Assembly: GCF_014218355.1 (NCBI RefSeq)
Contig: NZ_AP023368.1
Span: 2,360,001-2,424,000 of the forward strand
Reading direction: 5' to 3'
From: Anaerocolumna chitinilytica
GTDB lineage: Bacteria; Bacillota; Clostridia; Lachnospirales; Lachnospiraceae
Length of the DNA: 64,000 nucleotides
Part shown: one piece after another, positions 9,856 to 18,196 of the stretch
Numbering within the stretch: the first letter of the stretch is position 1
Layout: each line of letters begins with the position of its first letter
The notes under the pieces: generated by a model
What the model was told of the DNA's origin: nothing
Seen by the model: the letters and a program-made list of their open reading frames with translations, nothing else
Databases searched by the model: none
Translations under genes and position numbers: made by a program

Positions 9856-10131
9856 ATGGTGAAAAAGGTAAAAATTCTACGTATAATATTCTGGTTATCT
9901 TTATTTCCATATTTCTTTTTAATGGGATATTCACTCTATCATGCAATCTTTGGATATGATATATATACATTGATTTTACCGCAATACCTTCGAACAATAT
10001 ATGGATGGGATGCCTTTTATCAGGTATTTATATGGACAATGATGGCACTGTGTATTATACCGGTTTTACCGGTATGCTTGTTATACCAAGTTATTTATAT
10101 AATTCTATGCATTTGTAAAAGAAAAACATAA
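9856..10131 (+). CDS. Small two-helix membrane protein, unknown function
   Basis: Protein of 91 residues with hydrophobic segments at about 8-30 and 57-85, a short polar loop between, and basic ends (MVKKVK and CKRKT). Start chosen at an ATG preceded by GAGGTAA. I do not recognise the family. Its promoter region closely resembles that of the diguanylate cyclase gene 120 bp downstream, so the two may be co-controlled although apparently transcribed separately. Confidence 0.6.
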   Translation: MVKKVKILRIIFWLSLFPYFFLMGYSLYHAIFGYDIYTLILPQYLRTIYGWDAFYQVFIWTMMALCIIPVLPVCLLYQVIYIILCICKRKT

Positions 10132-10182
10132 AATTGTTTGAATGACTGCCTTTCGTATTATACGGGCAATGAATTCTTCGTA

Positions 10183-10212
10183 CTTTAGGCAATATGCATC
10201 TAATGATATAAT
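10183..10212 (+). promoter_or_regulatory. Promoter copy 2, before the diguanylate cyclase
   Basis: CTTTAGGCAA at 10183-10192 and TGATATAAT with TATAAT at 10207-10212, then ATTGCAAAAGA. Aligned without gaps to the copy at 9779-9808. Confidence 0.55.
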
Positions 10213-10249
10213 GATTGCAAAAGACTTATTATTAAATAGGATGGATTAG

Positions 10250-11389
10250 ATGGATAAATTTAAAACCTTAGATTCAAGTATACTATCATTAATAATATTA
10301 GTATTTATATTTTTCAATGCTAGGAACCGGTTAGAAAAGATATTTGTTAGTAATAGAATATATCTGGGTTTGGTTAAGACAAACATATCTTTAATACTGA
10401 TTGATATTGGAGGCTGGATCTTTGATGGCTTGCCAGGCCTATCGTTTTTGCTGATGAATAGAATTTTTAATCTCTTGTTATTCGTGGTTGAGCCTCTTAC
10501 AGGTACCCTATGGGTATTATATGTATGCTATCAGATTAAACATAGTGAAAAGTGGGTTGAGAGACTAAAATTTTTATTATTAAGTTTCTTTCTTATTAAT
10601 GGAGTTATATCAGTATTAAGTTTATATACAGGTTGGTTTTTCTATGTAGATAGTAACAATATATACACAAGAGGAAGTATTTACCTGGTGCATATCTTTT
10701 ACTGTTATATTTTATTGATATACTCTATGTACTACGTTCTTAAACATAGAAAAAATGTAGACAAAAGGTATTATTATTCCATGCTGGTGTTCATCTTACC
10801 AATCACAATAAGGGCAACGGTTCAAATACTTTTTTATGGTTGGGCTCTTTCTTGGACTGGAATGATGGTGTCATTATTAATAATCTACATTAATATTCAG
10901 GATTCCAGTTTAGACACGGATTATCTGACAGGTGTATATAATAGACGTCAATTAGATAAATATCTTAATATAAGAATTAAGAACAGCAATGAACTCAAAA
11001 CTTTTTCCGCTATGTTGATAGACTTGGATGGATTTAAAAAAATTAATGATACCTTTGGCCATGATACCGGTGACGAAGCGATAAAGGAGGCTGCTCAAAT
11101 AATTAGAAATTCTTTACGAAGAGATGATTTCGTTGCAAGGTATGGCGGAGACGAATTCTTTGTAATATTAGACAGCAGTGATGAACATATTCTGGAGACA
11201 GCAGTTGAAAGAATGAAAAGCAATGTAGATAAGTTCAATTGCAATTCCGACAAAGAGTACAAGCTAAGCTTCGCAATTGGTTCAGCTGTATACGATTATG
11301 AGCGGAGAATGAAATCCGATGACTTTTTCAGGTATATAGATACTCTTATGTATAACAATAAAAAGATAAATTACTATGAAATATATTAA
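10250..11389 (+). CDS. Membrane diguanylate cyclase (GGDEF)
   Basis: Protein of 379 residues. About seven hydrophobic segments fill residues 12-220. The GGDEF domain spans about 222-379, with DTDYLTGVYNRRQLD at its start, the intact active motif GGDEF (residues 299-303) and an RxxD product-inhibition site (RRDD, 290-293) five residues before it. It should make cyclic di-GMP from GTP at the membrane and be feedback-inhibited. No EAL domain. No obvious Shine-Dalgarno besides AGGATGG just before the ATG. The signal sensed by the membrane part is unknown. Confidence 0.9.
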   Translation: MDKFKTLDSSILSLIILVFIFFNARNRLEKIFVSNRIYLGLVKTNISLILIDIGGWIFDGLPGLSFLLMNRIFNLLLFVVEPLTGTLWVLYVCYQIKHSEKWVERLKFLLLSFFLINGVISVLSLYTGWFFYVDSNNIYTRGSIYLVHIFYCYILLIYSMYYVLKHRKNVDKRYYYSMLVFILPITIRATVQILFYGWALSWTGMMVSLLIIYINIQDSSLDTDYLTGVYNRRQLDKYLNIRIKNSNELKTFSAMLIDLDGFKKINDTFGHDTGDEAIKEAAQIIRNSLRRDDFVARYGGDEFFVILDSSDEHILETAVERMKSNVDKFNCNSDKEYKLSFAIGSAVYDYERRMKSDDFFRYIDTLMYNNKKINYYEIY

Positions 11390-11416
11390 GAGAAACGGTG
11401 GCGAAATAATGTAAAC

Positions 11417-11453
11417 ATACAATTTAAAGGTACTACATAATTAGAAATTGTAT
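11417..11453 (+). promoter_or_regulatory. Inverted repeat before the Ldh-family gene
   Basis: ATACAATTT (11417-11425) and AAATTGTAT (11445-11453) are perfect inverted copies 19 bp apart, 58 bp before the start codon. Possible operator; no regulator is adjacent. Confidence 0.35.
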
Positions 11454-11510
11454 AAGTATATTGAGAGCTAAGAATATCCATAAAAGTATCATATATAAGG
11501 AGGAAGAATA

Positions 11511-12623
11511 ATGTCAGTAAAATCCAATATAGTCGACTGGAATACGATTACAAGTTTTGTAACAGAGGCATTTATAGGGTATGGTATCCCAGAAGAGGAT
11601 GCCAAGATCTGCGCGGATGTATTGCTGGAATCGGATAAAAGAGGAATAGAATCCCATGGTGTTAACCGCTTCAAACCAATCTATCTGGACCGTATAAAAG
11701 CAGGTATTCAAAGTCCCGTTACAAACTTTGAGATTCTAAAAGAAACGCCAACAACAGCAGTTGTAGATGGACATGATGGCATGGGGCAGGTAATCGGTGT
11801 AAAGTCTATGAGTCTGGCAATTGAAAAAGCCAAGAGGTATGGGATGGGCATGGTTGTGGCTCGTAATTCGACTCATTATGGCATCGCTGGTTATTATGCT
11901 ACCATGGCAACCAAAGCCGGCTGTATAGGCATTACCGGGACGAATGCAAGACCATCAATCGCACCAACCTTCGGAGTTGAGAATATGCTTGGAACCAATC
12001 CTCTTACCTTTGGTATGCCTACAGATGAAGATTTCCCTTTTGTGCTTGATTGTGCAACCTCGATAACTCAGCGTGGACGCATTGAGTATTATTCACGTGT
12101 TGGTAAACAGACGCCAGCCGGTATGGTAATAGGGAGGGATGGGGAAACCATAACGGATTCTGATCAGATATTAACCGACTTGAATACCGGACATGCGGCA
12201 CTTGCACCTCTGGGAGGAATTGGTGAGGAACTTGCGGGTTATAAAGGCTATGGATATGCTACAGTGGTGGAAATTCTTTCCGCAGCATTACAACAGGGAA
12301 ATTTTCTTCTGGGATTAACCGGCATTGATGAAAATGGAAAAAGAGGACCTTATCATTTGGGGCATTTCTTTATTGCAATTGATACAGAAGCATTTATGGG
12401 GTTGGAAGCCTTTAAAAAGACATGTGGAGATATACTGCGTGAACTCAGAGATTCCCAAAAAGCACCGGGGTGTGAACGTATTTATACAGCAGGGGAAAAA
12501 GAGTATCTCATCTGGCAGAAACGCAAGGACAGCGGAGTTCCGATTAGTGAGGCCGTACAACAGGAATTAATAAAAGTTCGAGATGAACTTGGCTTAACAA
12601 AATATAAATTTCCGTTTGAATAG
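11511..12623 (+). CDS. Ldh-family NAD(P)-dependent oxidoreductase (malate/lactate/ureidoglycolate dehydrogenase type)
   Basis: Protein of 370 residues, the usual length. Family-typical blocks are ESDKRGIESHGVNRF near the N-terminus, the catalytic-His region RNSTHYGIAGYY, and GTNPLTFGMPTD for cofactor binding. The family reduces or oxidises 2-hydroxy acids such as malate, sulfolactate, ureidoglycolate or 2,3-diketogulonate; it differs from the Rossmann-fold malate dehydrogenases. Ribosome site AGGAGGAAG. It is monocistronic, flanked downstream by a terminator shared with the convergent arylsulfotransferase-like gene. The substrate cannot be assigned. Confidence 0.9.
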   Translation: MSVKSNIVDWNTITSFVTEAFIGYGIPEEDAKICADVLLESDKRGIESHGVNRFKPIYLDRIKAGIQSPVTNFEILKETPTTAVVDGHDGMGQVIGVKSMSLAIEKAKRYGMGMVVARNSTHYGIAGYYATMATKAGCIGITGTNARPSIAPTFGVENMLGTNPLTFGMPTDEDFPFVLDCATSITQRGRIEYYSRVGKQTPAGMVIGRDGETITDSDQILTDLNTGHAALAPLGGIGEELAGYKGYGYATVVEILSAALQQGNFLLGLTGIDENGKRGPYHLGHFFIAIDTEAFMGLEAFKKTCGDILRELRDSQKAPGCERIYTAGEKEYLIWQKRKDSGVPISEAVQQELIKVRDELGLTKYKFPFE

Positions 12624-12633
12624 GGGTATGACA

Positions 12634-12680
12634 AAAACCATGCAGGAATCGAATGATAAATTCGGTATGCATGGTTTTGT
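12634..12680 (+). terminator. Terminator between convergent Ldh and arylsulfotransferase-like genes
   Basis: AAAACCATGCA (12634-12644) pairs with TGCATGGTTTT (12668-12678), with an inner GAAT/ATTC pair. A-rich before and T-rich after, so it could act for both strands. Confidence 0.75.
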
Positions 12681-12706
12681 GGTTTAAAGACATTTTGCTA
12701 GTGGAT

Positions 12707-14221
12707 TCACTGGCCATTTAAATGAATAATTCTTGAGGTACCGATGACATGACCACAGGAATCTAAAGCATTTACCTGATAATAAGCACATTCAGAATTT
12801 ATTTTAGCATGAGTCTCAAACCCGGTTCTAGGCAGTCTTTCTATTATAACGGTAAGACAACAGGGTGATGGCCCCGAAAGCACTTGCCACGCGGCAGTTT
12901 CGGTGGAACCATTCCACGAAGCATATATCTCAGTACAGTCAGAAGTTTTAACAGCTGCAATACTTGGAGAATATAGAGGAAGACCAATCCATTTATTCTT
13001 AAATGCACGATAAGACATATTTTCATTGGGAAATTGTACATCATATAAAATATTTATACATGGTTCTGATATGGTATTACCCGCTTCTTCAAACTCAGAA
13101 AGATAAGGTTTCTGGCCCCATCCAATAAGCTGATTACCATTCGGAAGCTTTTGTACATTTCCTTGACTGGGAACATATAACGGCGGACAGTGAAAATATT
13201 TCCGAAGGGCAATAGCAGTCATGTTACAGAAATCGAGTTCAAGGATCAGACCATGTGATTGGCATTGAGGCGGAGAGGTAGAAGATGCGCAGCAGGCATC
13301 ATCGAACATACTTATTCGGTTATCGGCTCTATATCTGGCGTCATGCTGCCAGGAAAAAGAAGCATCTGGACTTATTGTAAAATCGCTGTGCTTTCCGCCT
13401 AACTGCCAGATAATATTTCCGGTTTCTTTATCAAGCTTATATATTGCCCACATATTACGCATGCTAATGAGCAGTGAATTATCAGGCCCTTCATCGATGG
13501 AATTCATGTGATAACAATCCCATATATTGTTACTTTCAGCAGCTGAAGCGGCAGGCAGCATGGACTCGCCTGGATTAATATGGGAGAGGGCATTCCAAAA
13601 AAATAATAATTTTCCTGTTTCAATATCAATTTCCTGAATGGAGTAATCATCAATATAGCCCTCTTTCGGGCCGCCATATGGAGTAAGATCAGCAGGTACC
13701 TGCTTTATGGCTGTAAATAATGCGGTATTTCGGTTAGTGATAGTAAATTCATGCAAATCAGAAGTAAACCCATTACGTGCTGAGATTTTCTTGATGATGT
13801 CGTAGTGCTGATTTAGAATAAGATAATATGCACCAGGTTCCGGATCTCCTGCCGGCAGATTTAACTCTGAGGATTGAGTCCCGGATATGGTACCCTGCCA
13901 CATAGTAAGAACCGGATGTTCGTGGTAAGCTTGGACTCGAAAGTCACTATTTTGAATATAAGTACTGCATAAGGGATTAAACCATATCGGATTGCCGGAC
14001 TGATCCATAATTAATGAACCTGTCTGTCCTATCATAGTGGCTTCGTATAAAGTATAAGGCGCTACAAATATGAAACCGGGTGCTGATCTGTACTTGGCTA
14101 CATTTACTGTTACCTTCATAGGATGTAGATCAGGTGCCGAGATAAAATTCCACACCTGTTGTTCTGAATTATCTATCTGTAAATGTAAGTTCTCCTTATC
14201 ATAGAGATTCTCCTGATTCAT
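12707..14221 (-). CDS. Arylsulfotransferase (ASST)-like beta-propeller protein
   Basis: I start at the ATG at 14221, which has GGAGAGGAGG nine bases upstream; a TTG seven codons earlier overlaps that site. The 504-residue protein matches the ASST/Arylsulfotran_2 pattern: repeated blades, HMNSIDEGPDNSLLISMRN, WQLGGKHSDF, WQHDARYRADNRISMFD and QSHGLILELD with conserved His and Arg. Characterised ASSTs move sulfate between phenolic compounds through a His intermediate in the periplasm or outside the cell. Here no signal peptide is visible, which is unusual and suggests a cytoplasmic role or another reaction. A C-terminal Fn3-like tail (about 410-504) is likely. It diverges from the P1 peptidase gene. 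Confidence 0.75.
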   Translation of the reverse strand: MNQENLYDKENLHLQIDNSEQQVWNFISAPDLHPMKVTVNVAKYRSAPGFIFVAPYTLYEATMIGQTGSLIMDQSGNPIWFNPLCSTYIQNSDFRVQAYHEHPVLTMWQGTISGTQSSELNLPAGDPEPGAYYLILNQHYDIIKKISARNGFTSDLHEFTITNRNTALFTAIKQVPADLTPYGGPKEGYIDDYSIQEIDIETGKLLFFWNALSHINPGESMLPAASAAESNNIWDCYHMNSIDEGPDNSLLISMRNMWAIYKLDKETGNIIWQLGGKHSDFTISPDASFSWQHDARYRADNRISMFDDACCASSTSPPQCQSHGLILELDFCNMTAIALRKYFHCPPLYVPSQGNVQKLPNGNQLIGWGQKPYLSEFEEAGNTISEPCINILYDVQFPNENMSYRAFKNKWIGLPLYSPSIAAVKTSDCTEIYASWNGSTETAAWQVLSGPSPCCLTVIIERLPRTGFETHAKINSECAYYQVNALDSCGHVIGTSRIIHLNGQ

Positions 14222-14487
14222 TTTATCTATCCTCCTCTCCAAGAATGTTAATCATATCTGGTTTTATTTGGTTTCTATATTCCTGAAAGTAATAATTTTT
14301 CATGTATATTATTAATATGCTGCAATCGCCATATTGTGAGCATAAAAGACATTATTCTAATATAAACGGCACATTACGCAAAAACGGGAATAACATAAAT
14401 ATAAGGATAATAGCCTTGAATTAGATTGTTTGACTTAAATAGAGCATTAATGTTTTACTTTTGTAATATAAGACAAGGAGGAGAGAA

Positions 14488-15465
14488 ATGATCCATGAGG
14501 ATTCCAAGGTTTTAGTGAATACTATAGGAGGTCTAACAGATGTTCCGGGAATTCTAGTTGGGACTGCTGAGGACGAAAGCGGACGTACAGGATGTACAGT
14601 AGTTATATGCCCCAACGGAGCAGTTCCGGGGGTATCAGTAGTTGGAGGAAATCCAGGCACCATGGAAACAGACAGCATTCGTCCCGGTACCAAAGAAGAC
14701 CCGGTGCAGGCTGTCCTGCTCACTGGAGGAAGTAGATTTGGATTGGCTGCGGCTAGTGGAGTAATGCGATGGCTTTATGAACAACGGATTGCAGAGGTAC
14801 CCCATGTACCGGCTGCCGTCATATTTGACCTGCTTTATGCCAGGGGCTCAAACCCGCCTGATGCCGCATTAGGATATGCCGCCTGCCAGGCAGCTAATAA
14901 CGGTCCTGTAAAAGAAGGAAATTATGGTGCCGGTGCAGGAGCAACTATTGGTAAATTCTATGGTGAGTCAATGAAAGGCGGACAGGGCAGTGCATCTATT
15001 CATATTCCGGGAGGGCCAGTAGTTGCGGCTTTAGCAATTGTCAATCCGCTTGGAGATGTTTGGGATCATGGACGTATTGTGGTTGGAGCATTATGTCCAG
15101 ATGGTAAATTTGTGAATCAGACAAAGTTAATGTTAGAGGGAGTACCATCCTATCTGTTTAGTGAAATGAATACCACAATTGCAGTAATAGCTACAACTGC
15201 ACAGCTTAATAAGGCAGAAGCCAGCAGAGTGGCTGCTCTTGCACAGGATGGTATGGCACGTGCAATTTCACCAGTGCATACACAGTGGGATGGGGATACG
15301 GTCTTTTGTCTGGCGACAGGCGCTGATTCCAATTATTATAAAGGTGATGCTGCTATCACAGTGATAGGTACTGCTGCTGCAGTAGTTCTTGAAAAAGCGA
15401 TTATACGCGGAGCCTTAGCTGCACAAACTAAAATAACGAATGGTTGTACCGGAGATGGTGCATAA
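14488..15465 (+). CDS. P1 family peptidase (S58, DmpA/BapA-like aminopeptidase)
   Basis: Protein of 325 residues. Family blocks include NTIGGLTDVPGILVGTAED, the Gly-rich segment EGNYGAGAGATIGKF, and MNTTIAVIATTAQLNK, where S58 enzymes self-cleave to expose an N-terminal Ser or Thr nucleophile; here the candidate is Thr229. Characterised members are D-/beta-aminopeptidases. Ribosome site AAGGAGGAG. No signal peptide. It is read away from the ASST-like gene and closed by its own terminator. Confidence 0.88.
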   Translation: MIHEDSKVLVNTIGGLTDVPGILVGTAEDESGRTGCTVVICPNGAVPGVSVVGGNPGTMETDSIRPGTKEDPVQAVLLTGGSRFGLAAASGVMRWLYEQRIAEVPHVPAAVIFDLLYARGSNPPDAALGYAACQAANNGPVKEGNYGAGAGATIGKFYGESMKGGQGSASIHIPGGPVVAALAIVNPLGDVWDHGRIVVGALCPDGKFVNQTKLMLEGVPSYLFSEMNTTIAVIATTAQLNKAEASRVAALAQDGMARAISPVHTQWDGDTVFCLATGADSNYYKGDAAITVIGTAAAVVLEKAIIRGALAAQTKITNGCTGDGA

Positions 15466-15489
15466 AGGAATGGAATGAGTTATAATCAA

Positions 15490-15521
15490 TGCGTGGGAGC
15501 TAAAGACTCTCGCGCATTTTT
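15490..15521 (+). terminator. Intrinsic terminator after the P1 peptidase gene
   Basis: TGCGTGGGAG pairs with CTCTCGCGCA (10 bp, two G-U), 7-base loop, then TTTTT. Confidence 0.85.
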
Positions 15522-15583
15522 ATTCTGAAAAACAACGCACCTAATAGATAATTATCATTATTAAATAACAAATGGGCATAATT

Positions 15584-15602
15584 TATAGATAGTGTATCTA
15601 TA
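15584..15602. promoter_or_regulatory. Perfect 19-bp palindrome before msrB
   Basis: TATAGATA-GTG-TATCTATA lies 44 bp before the msrB start. A Fur/PerR-like AT-rich stretch (GATAATTATCATTATTA, 15547-15563) lies just upstream. Both are plausible operator sites; the binding proteins are unknown. Confidence 0.5.
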
Positions 15603-15645
15603 GATTAAGTTAATTTTGCGAATTATAGAAAGAAGGTAATTGCTT

Positions 15646-16098
15646 ATGAATAAGAATAATAAATACTCAAAGAAATCAAAAGAAGAATTAGAAAGTATTT
15701 TGACCAAAACCCAGTATGAAGTAACACAGAACAGTGCTACTGAGAGGCCTTTTCAGAATGAATATTTTAATGAATTCAGAAAGGGAATATACGTGGACGT
15801 CACTACCGGTGAACCACTTTTTGTTTCCAGCGAAAAATTTGAATCCGGCTGCGGATGGCCAAGTTTTGCTAAACCCATTGATAGTACCTCAATAATCGAA
15901 GTTACTGACCATAGCCATGGCATGAAACGTATAGAAGTAAGAAGTAAAGTGGGAGATTCCCATTTGGGGCATGTATTTGAGGATGGACCTGCTGAAATGG
16001 GAGGTTTGAGATACTGTATCAATAGTGCATCGCTAAAATTTATACCGGAAGAAGAGATGGAGAAGGAAGGCTACGGGGATTTTCTAGGGGCTATTTAA
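15646..16098 (+). CDS. msrB: Peptide-methionine (R)-S-oxide reductase
   Basis: Start set at the ATG at 15646 because AAGAAGG lies nine bases upstream; a TTG two codons earlier is poorly placed. The 150-residue protein has GCGWPSF (Cys69, predicted resolving cysteine), a [12 protein letters not shown] block, [10 protein letters not shown] and the catalytic RYCINSASL (Cys124). The two CxxC zinc motifs found in many MsrB proteins are absent, so it is the zinc-free type. It repairs methionine-R-sulfoxide in oxidised proteins using thioredoxin. No msrA lies in the window. Confidence 0.95.
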   Translation: MNKNNKYSKKSKEELESILTKTQYEVTQNSATERPFQNEYFNEFRKGIYVDVTTGEPLFVSSEKFESGCGWPSFAKPIDSTSIIEVTDHSHGMKRIEVRSKVGDSHLGHVFEDGPAEMGGLRYCINSASLKFIPEEEMEKEGYGDFLGAI

Positions 16099-16285
16099 AC
16101 TATTACGCCTCAAAGAAAGAAGGAGATACAACAGCCAAAAGTGACCTGAATAACAATATCCTAGAAGAATACATCCTTGGGGATTATAGCAAACAGTTGC
16201 TGCAAAAGCTGCAGCAGCTGTTTGGGATGGTTATAGTGTAGGTTCAGAAGAGATATGGCATAACTATAGTCGGGTGTTTAAATTA
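16099..16285 (+). pseudogene. Possible decayed, frameshifted gene remnant
   Basis: After msrB, one frame reads a gene-like peptide ending ILEEYILGDYSK near 16193; one frame over, from 16193, the reading continues as AAAAVWDGYSVGSEEIW toward the end of the MFS gene. A single-base loss around 16190 would join them. No start codon or ribosome site is evident, and I do not recognise the protein. Low confidence. Confidence 0.3.
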
Positions 16286-17542
16286 CACTTCAAGTGTTAT
16301 TTTACGTGAAAGTATCAAATTTAAAAAAGCAATAACTGCCGCAGCTATAAATACTGCCTGATATCCGATAGCAGCCCATAAAAGACCTCCAAAAACAGGG
16401 ATTACCATAGAAGCAATGTGCTGTAAGCTAACTCCGGTGGACAAGGTTGGTGTTACATCAGCCAAATCAACAGCTATCTTTCTAACATAAGTAGAGCGAG
16501 CCATTTCGACTGCGGACATTGAATTATCAATGACATAGCAACCGGCTATGATAACGGCAGCGACACCAAAGGAGAAAATCCTGGCGGAAAAGGCATATCC
16601 CAGACAGATAGCAAATAACAGAACTGCTTCCACAGTCAGGACAAAACGTTCACCACGAGTGTCAATTAATTTACCAATCAGCTTTCTGGTGCCGATGCTA
16701 ACAAGTGCAACTACCATACCCAAAATAGCAAACAATTGAGGCTTTACACCAAAGACTTTGATTAACACCCAGGGAGCAAAGGTCATAAATATCTGATTTC
16801 TTGCTCCGCTTATCACGGATAGTACATAATACAGTGTATAACGTTTTCTAAAAATAAACTTAACTTTTCTAGTCTCTGATTTACCTCTCTTCATTAACCC
16901 CATTGAAAACGCTGCGAAAAGGTAGAAGACAGTGCCTGTAATAAAAGCAGTCTGGTAAGTTATATGTAGAAAATTAAAACCCAGAAATATAAAAACATAA
17001 GCAACAATACTTCCGGATAAGCTGAAAGCGCTTATTGTTCCAAGTCTTGCTCCGAAAGATTCCTGGTTTGACAAGGACATGCCAATGGAAGGTGTAACCG
17101 GCATGACCATATGTGTGCCAAGGCTGTACATCATCATCCATATAATCATAAAAGCAAAGGTCGGGGATAACATGCCTAGACCAAGCATCCCAAGTCCAGC
17201 TGCCGCCATCCCAAACATTGCGATACGCACGTCACCCAAAAAGCTTAATGCAGCTAGAATAACCATAATAAAAAAACCTGGGGCTTCTCTTGGAACTTCC
17301 AGAAAACCTCTTGTGTTTTCCGATAATTTAAAGATATCATTTAAATAATTATTAAATATTGATGAGTTAATACCACCGCCGACACCGGCAAAAAGGCCTG
17401 CAATTAAGAAGAGATTAAAGTTTCGGTCGGAATGAAAATTTTTAAAGAATGCAAAGAGTGGCTTTTTGGCGTGCTGTAGAATTTCAGCTTGTTCATTATC
17501 CAACAACTCTGGGTCTGTATTTTTGTCTTTTTGTAATTTCAT
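16283..17542 (-). CDS. Major facilitator superfamily transporter
   Basis: Protein of 419 residues with a polar 45-residue N-terminal extension and then about twelve hydrophobic segments, separated by a basic central loop (MKRGKSETRKVKFIFRKR) typical of the 6+6 MFS layout. Charged loop motifs such as RIAMFGMAAAGLG and GTRKLIGKLIDTRGERF fit MFS loops. No closer family recognised; substrate unknown. A strong promoter lies upstream on the minus strand, so it is expressed alone. The Shine-Dalgarno is weak. Confidence 0.85.
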   Translation of the reverse strand: MKLQKDKNTDPELLDNEQAEILQHAKKPLFAFFKNFHSDRNFNLFLIAGLFAGVGGGINSSIFNNYLNDIFKLSENTRGFLEVPREAPGFFIMVILAALSFLGDVRIAMFGMAAAGLGMLGLGMLSPTFAFMIIWMMMYSLGTHMVMPVTPSIGMSLSNQESFGARLGTISAFSLSGSIVAYVFIFLGFNFLHITYQTAFITGTVFYLFAAFSMGLMKRGKSETRKVKFIFRKRYTLYYVLSVISGARNQIFMTFAPWVLIKVFGVKPQLFAILGMVVALVSIGTRKLIGKLIDTRGERFVLTVEAVLLFAICLGYAFSARIFSFGVAAVIIAGCYVIDNSMSAVEMARSTYVRKIAVDLADVTPTLSTGVSLQHIASMVIPVFGGLLWAAIGYQAVFIAAAVIAFLNLILSRKITLEV

Positions 17543-17577
17543 TTATTTACCAGCTTTCGTAATCGTAATTGTCAGCA

Positions 17578-17606
17578 ATTATAACATAGATAATTACTTC
17601 TTTCAA
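17578..17606 (-). promoter_or_regulatory. Promoter of the MFS transporter gene
   Basis: Read on the minus strand: TTGAAA (17606-17601), 17-bp spacer, TATAAT (17583-17578), 36 bp before the start codon. Confidence 0.75.
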
Positions 17607-17852
17607 ATATAAATTCCAACCGGCAAAGGAATCAGGAGTATCAATCCTAATGCCTTGTTTCATTTTCTCTGATTCAGATTTAACTTATTAAAGAGTAGTA
17701 AAAGGTCAGAAACTTAGTGTTTAGGGTACAATAGCCTATATGCAACGGATATTTACAATGGAAAAATTATGATATTTGTTGTAGTATGTATTTAAGAAAG
17801 TAATTCATGTTTGTATTATATTTCGAACAAAAATTATTAAGGGAGGTATACT
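17607..17852. other. Intergenic region between MFS and DUF4177 genes
   Basis: About 245 bp of AT-rich sequence between divergent genes. Apart from the ribosome site GGGAGG before the next gene I see no further gene, hairpin or repeat. Confidence 0.5.
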
Positions 17853-18029
17853 ATGTGGGAATACAGGACAGAGACATTTGATTCAATTTTTGATACTAAA
17901 CGTTCGCTAAAAGAAAAATGCAATGCCATACTTGAAACATGTGGTAATGAAGGTTGGGAACTTGTTAACTTTCAATGTGTTGGTGGCGCAGGTTCAATGA
18001 TGATATTGGTTTTTAAAAGAGCCAAATAA
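17853..18029 (+). CDS. DUF4177-type small protein (58 aa)
   Basis: A 58-residue frame with a strong GGGAGG site 6 bases before the ATG. Sequence starts MWEYRTETFDS, has a helix region ending CGNEGWELVNF and finishes as a basic strand LVFKRAK, the pattern of DUF4177 proteins (EGWELV is the usual core). Role unknown. A hairpin follows. Confidence 0.8.
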   Translation: MWEYRTETFDSIFDTKRSLKEKCNAILETCGNEGWELVNFQCVGGAGSMMILVFKRAK

Positions 18030-18065
18030 AAGCAATAGTCTGCAATGAGCAAAAAGTAAAAATCC

Positions 18066-18095
18066 CAGGCATCCGGAAAAATATCCGGATGCCTG
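18066..18095. terminator. Hairpin after the DUF4177 gene
   Basis: CAGGCATCCGG (18066-18076) pairs perfectly with CCGGATGCCTG (18085-18095). The plus side lacks a clear T run; the minus side has one, so it may terminate transcription more efficiently in the minus direction. Confidence 0.6.
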
Positions 18096-18196
18096 CTTCA
18101 TTATATCCAGTATTTTAATAAGGAATTATTATGAATCTTTGTGTATAATTAGTCTATCAATCAAACTACATAAACCAATGGTAAAAGGGGGATAAT

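Noticed and set aside
9717..9997. Two 80-85 codon frames on either strand before the small membrane protein
   Set aside because: They begin in the terminator T run or run antisense and overlap the better supported gene at 9856.
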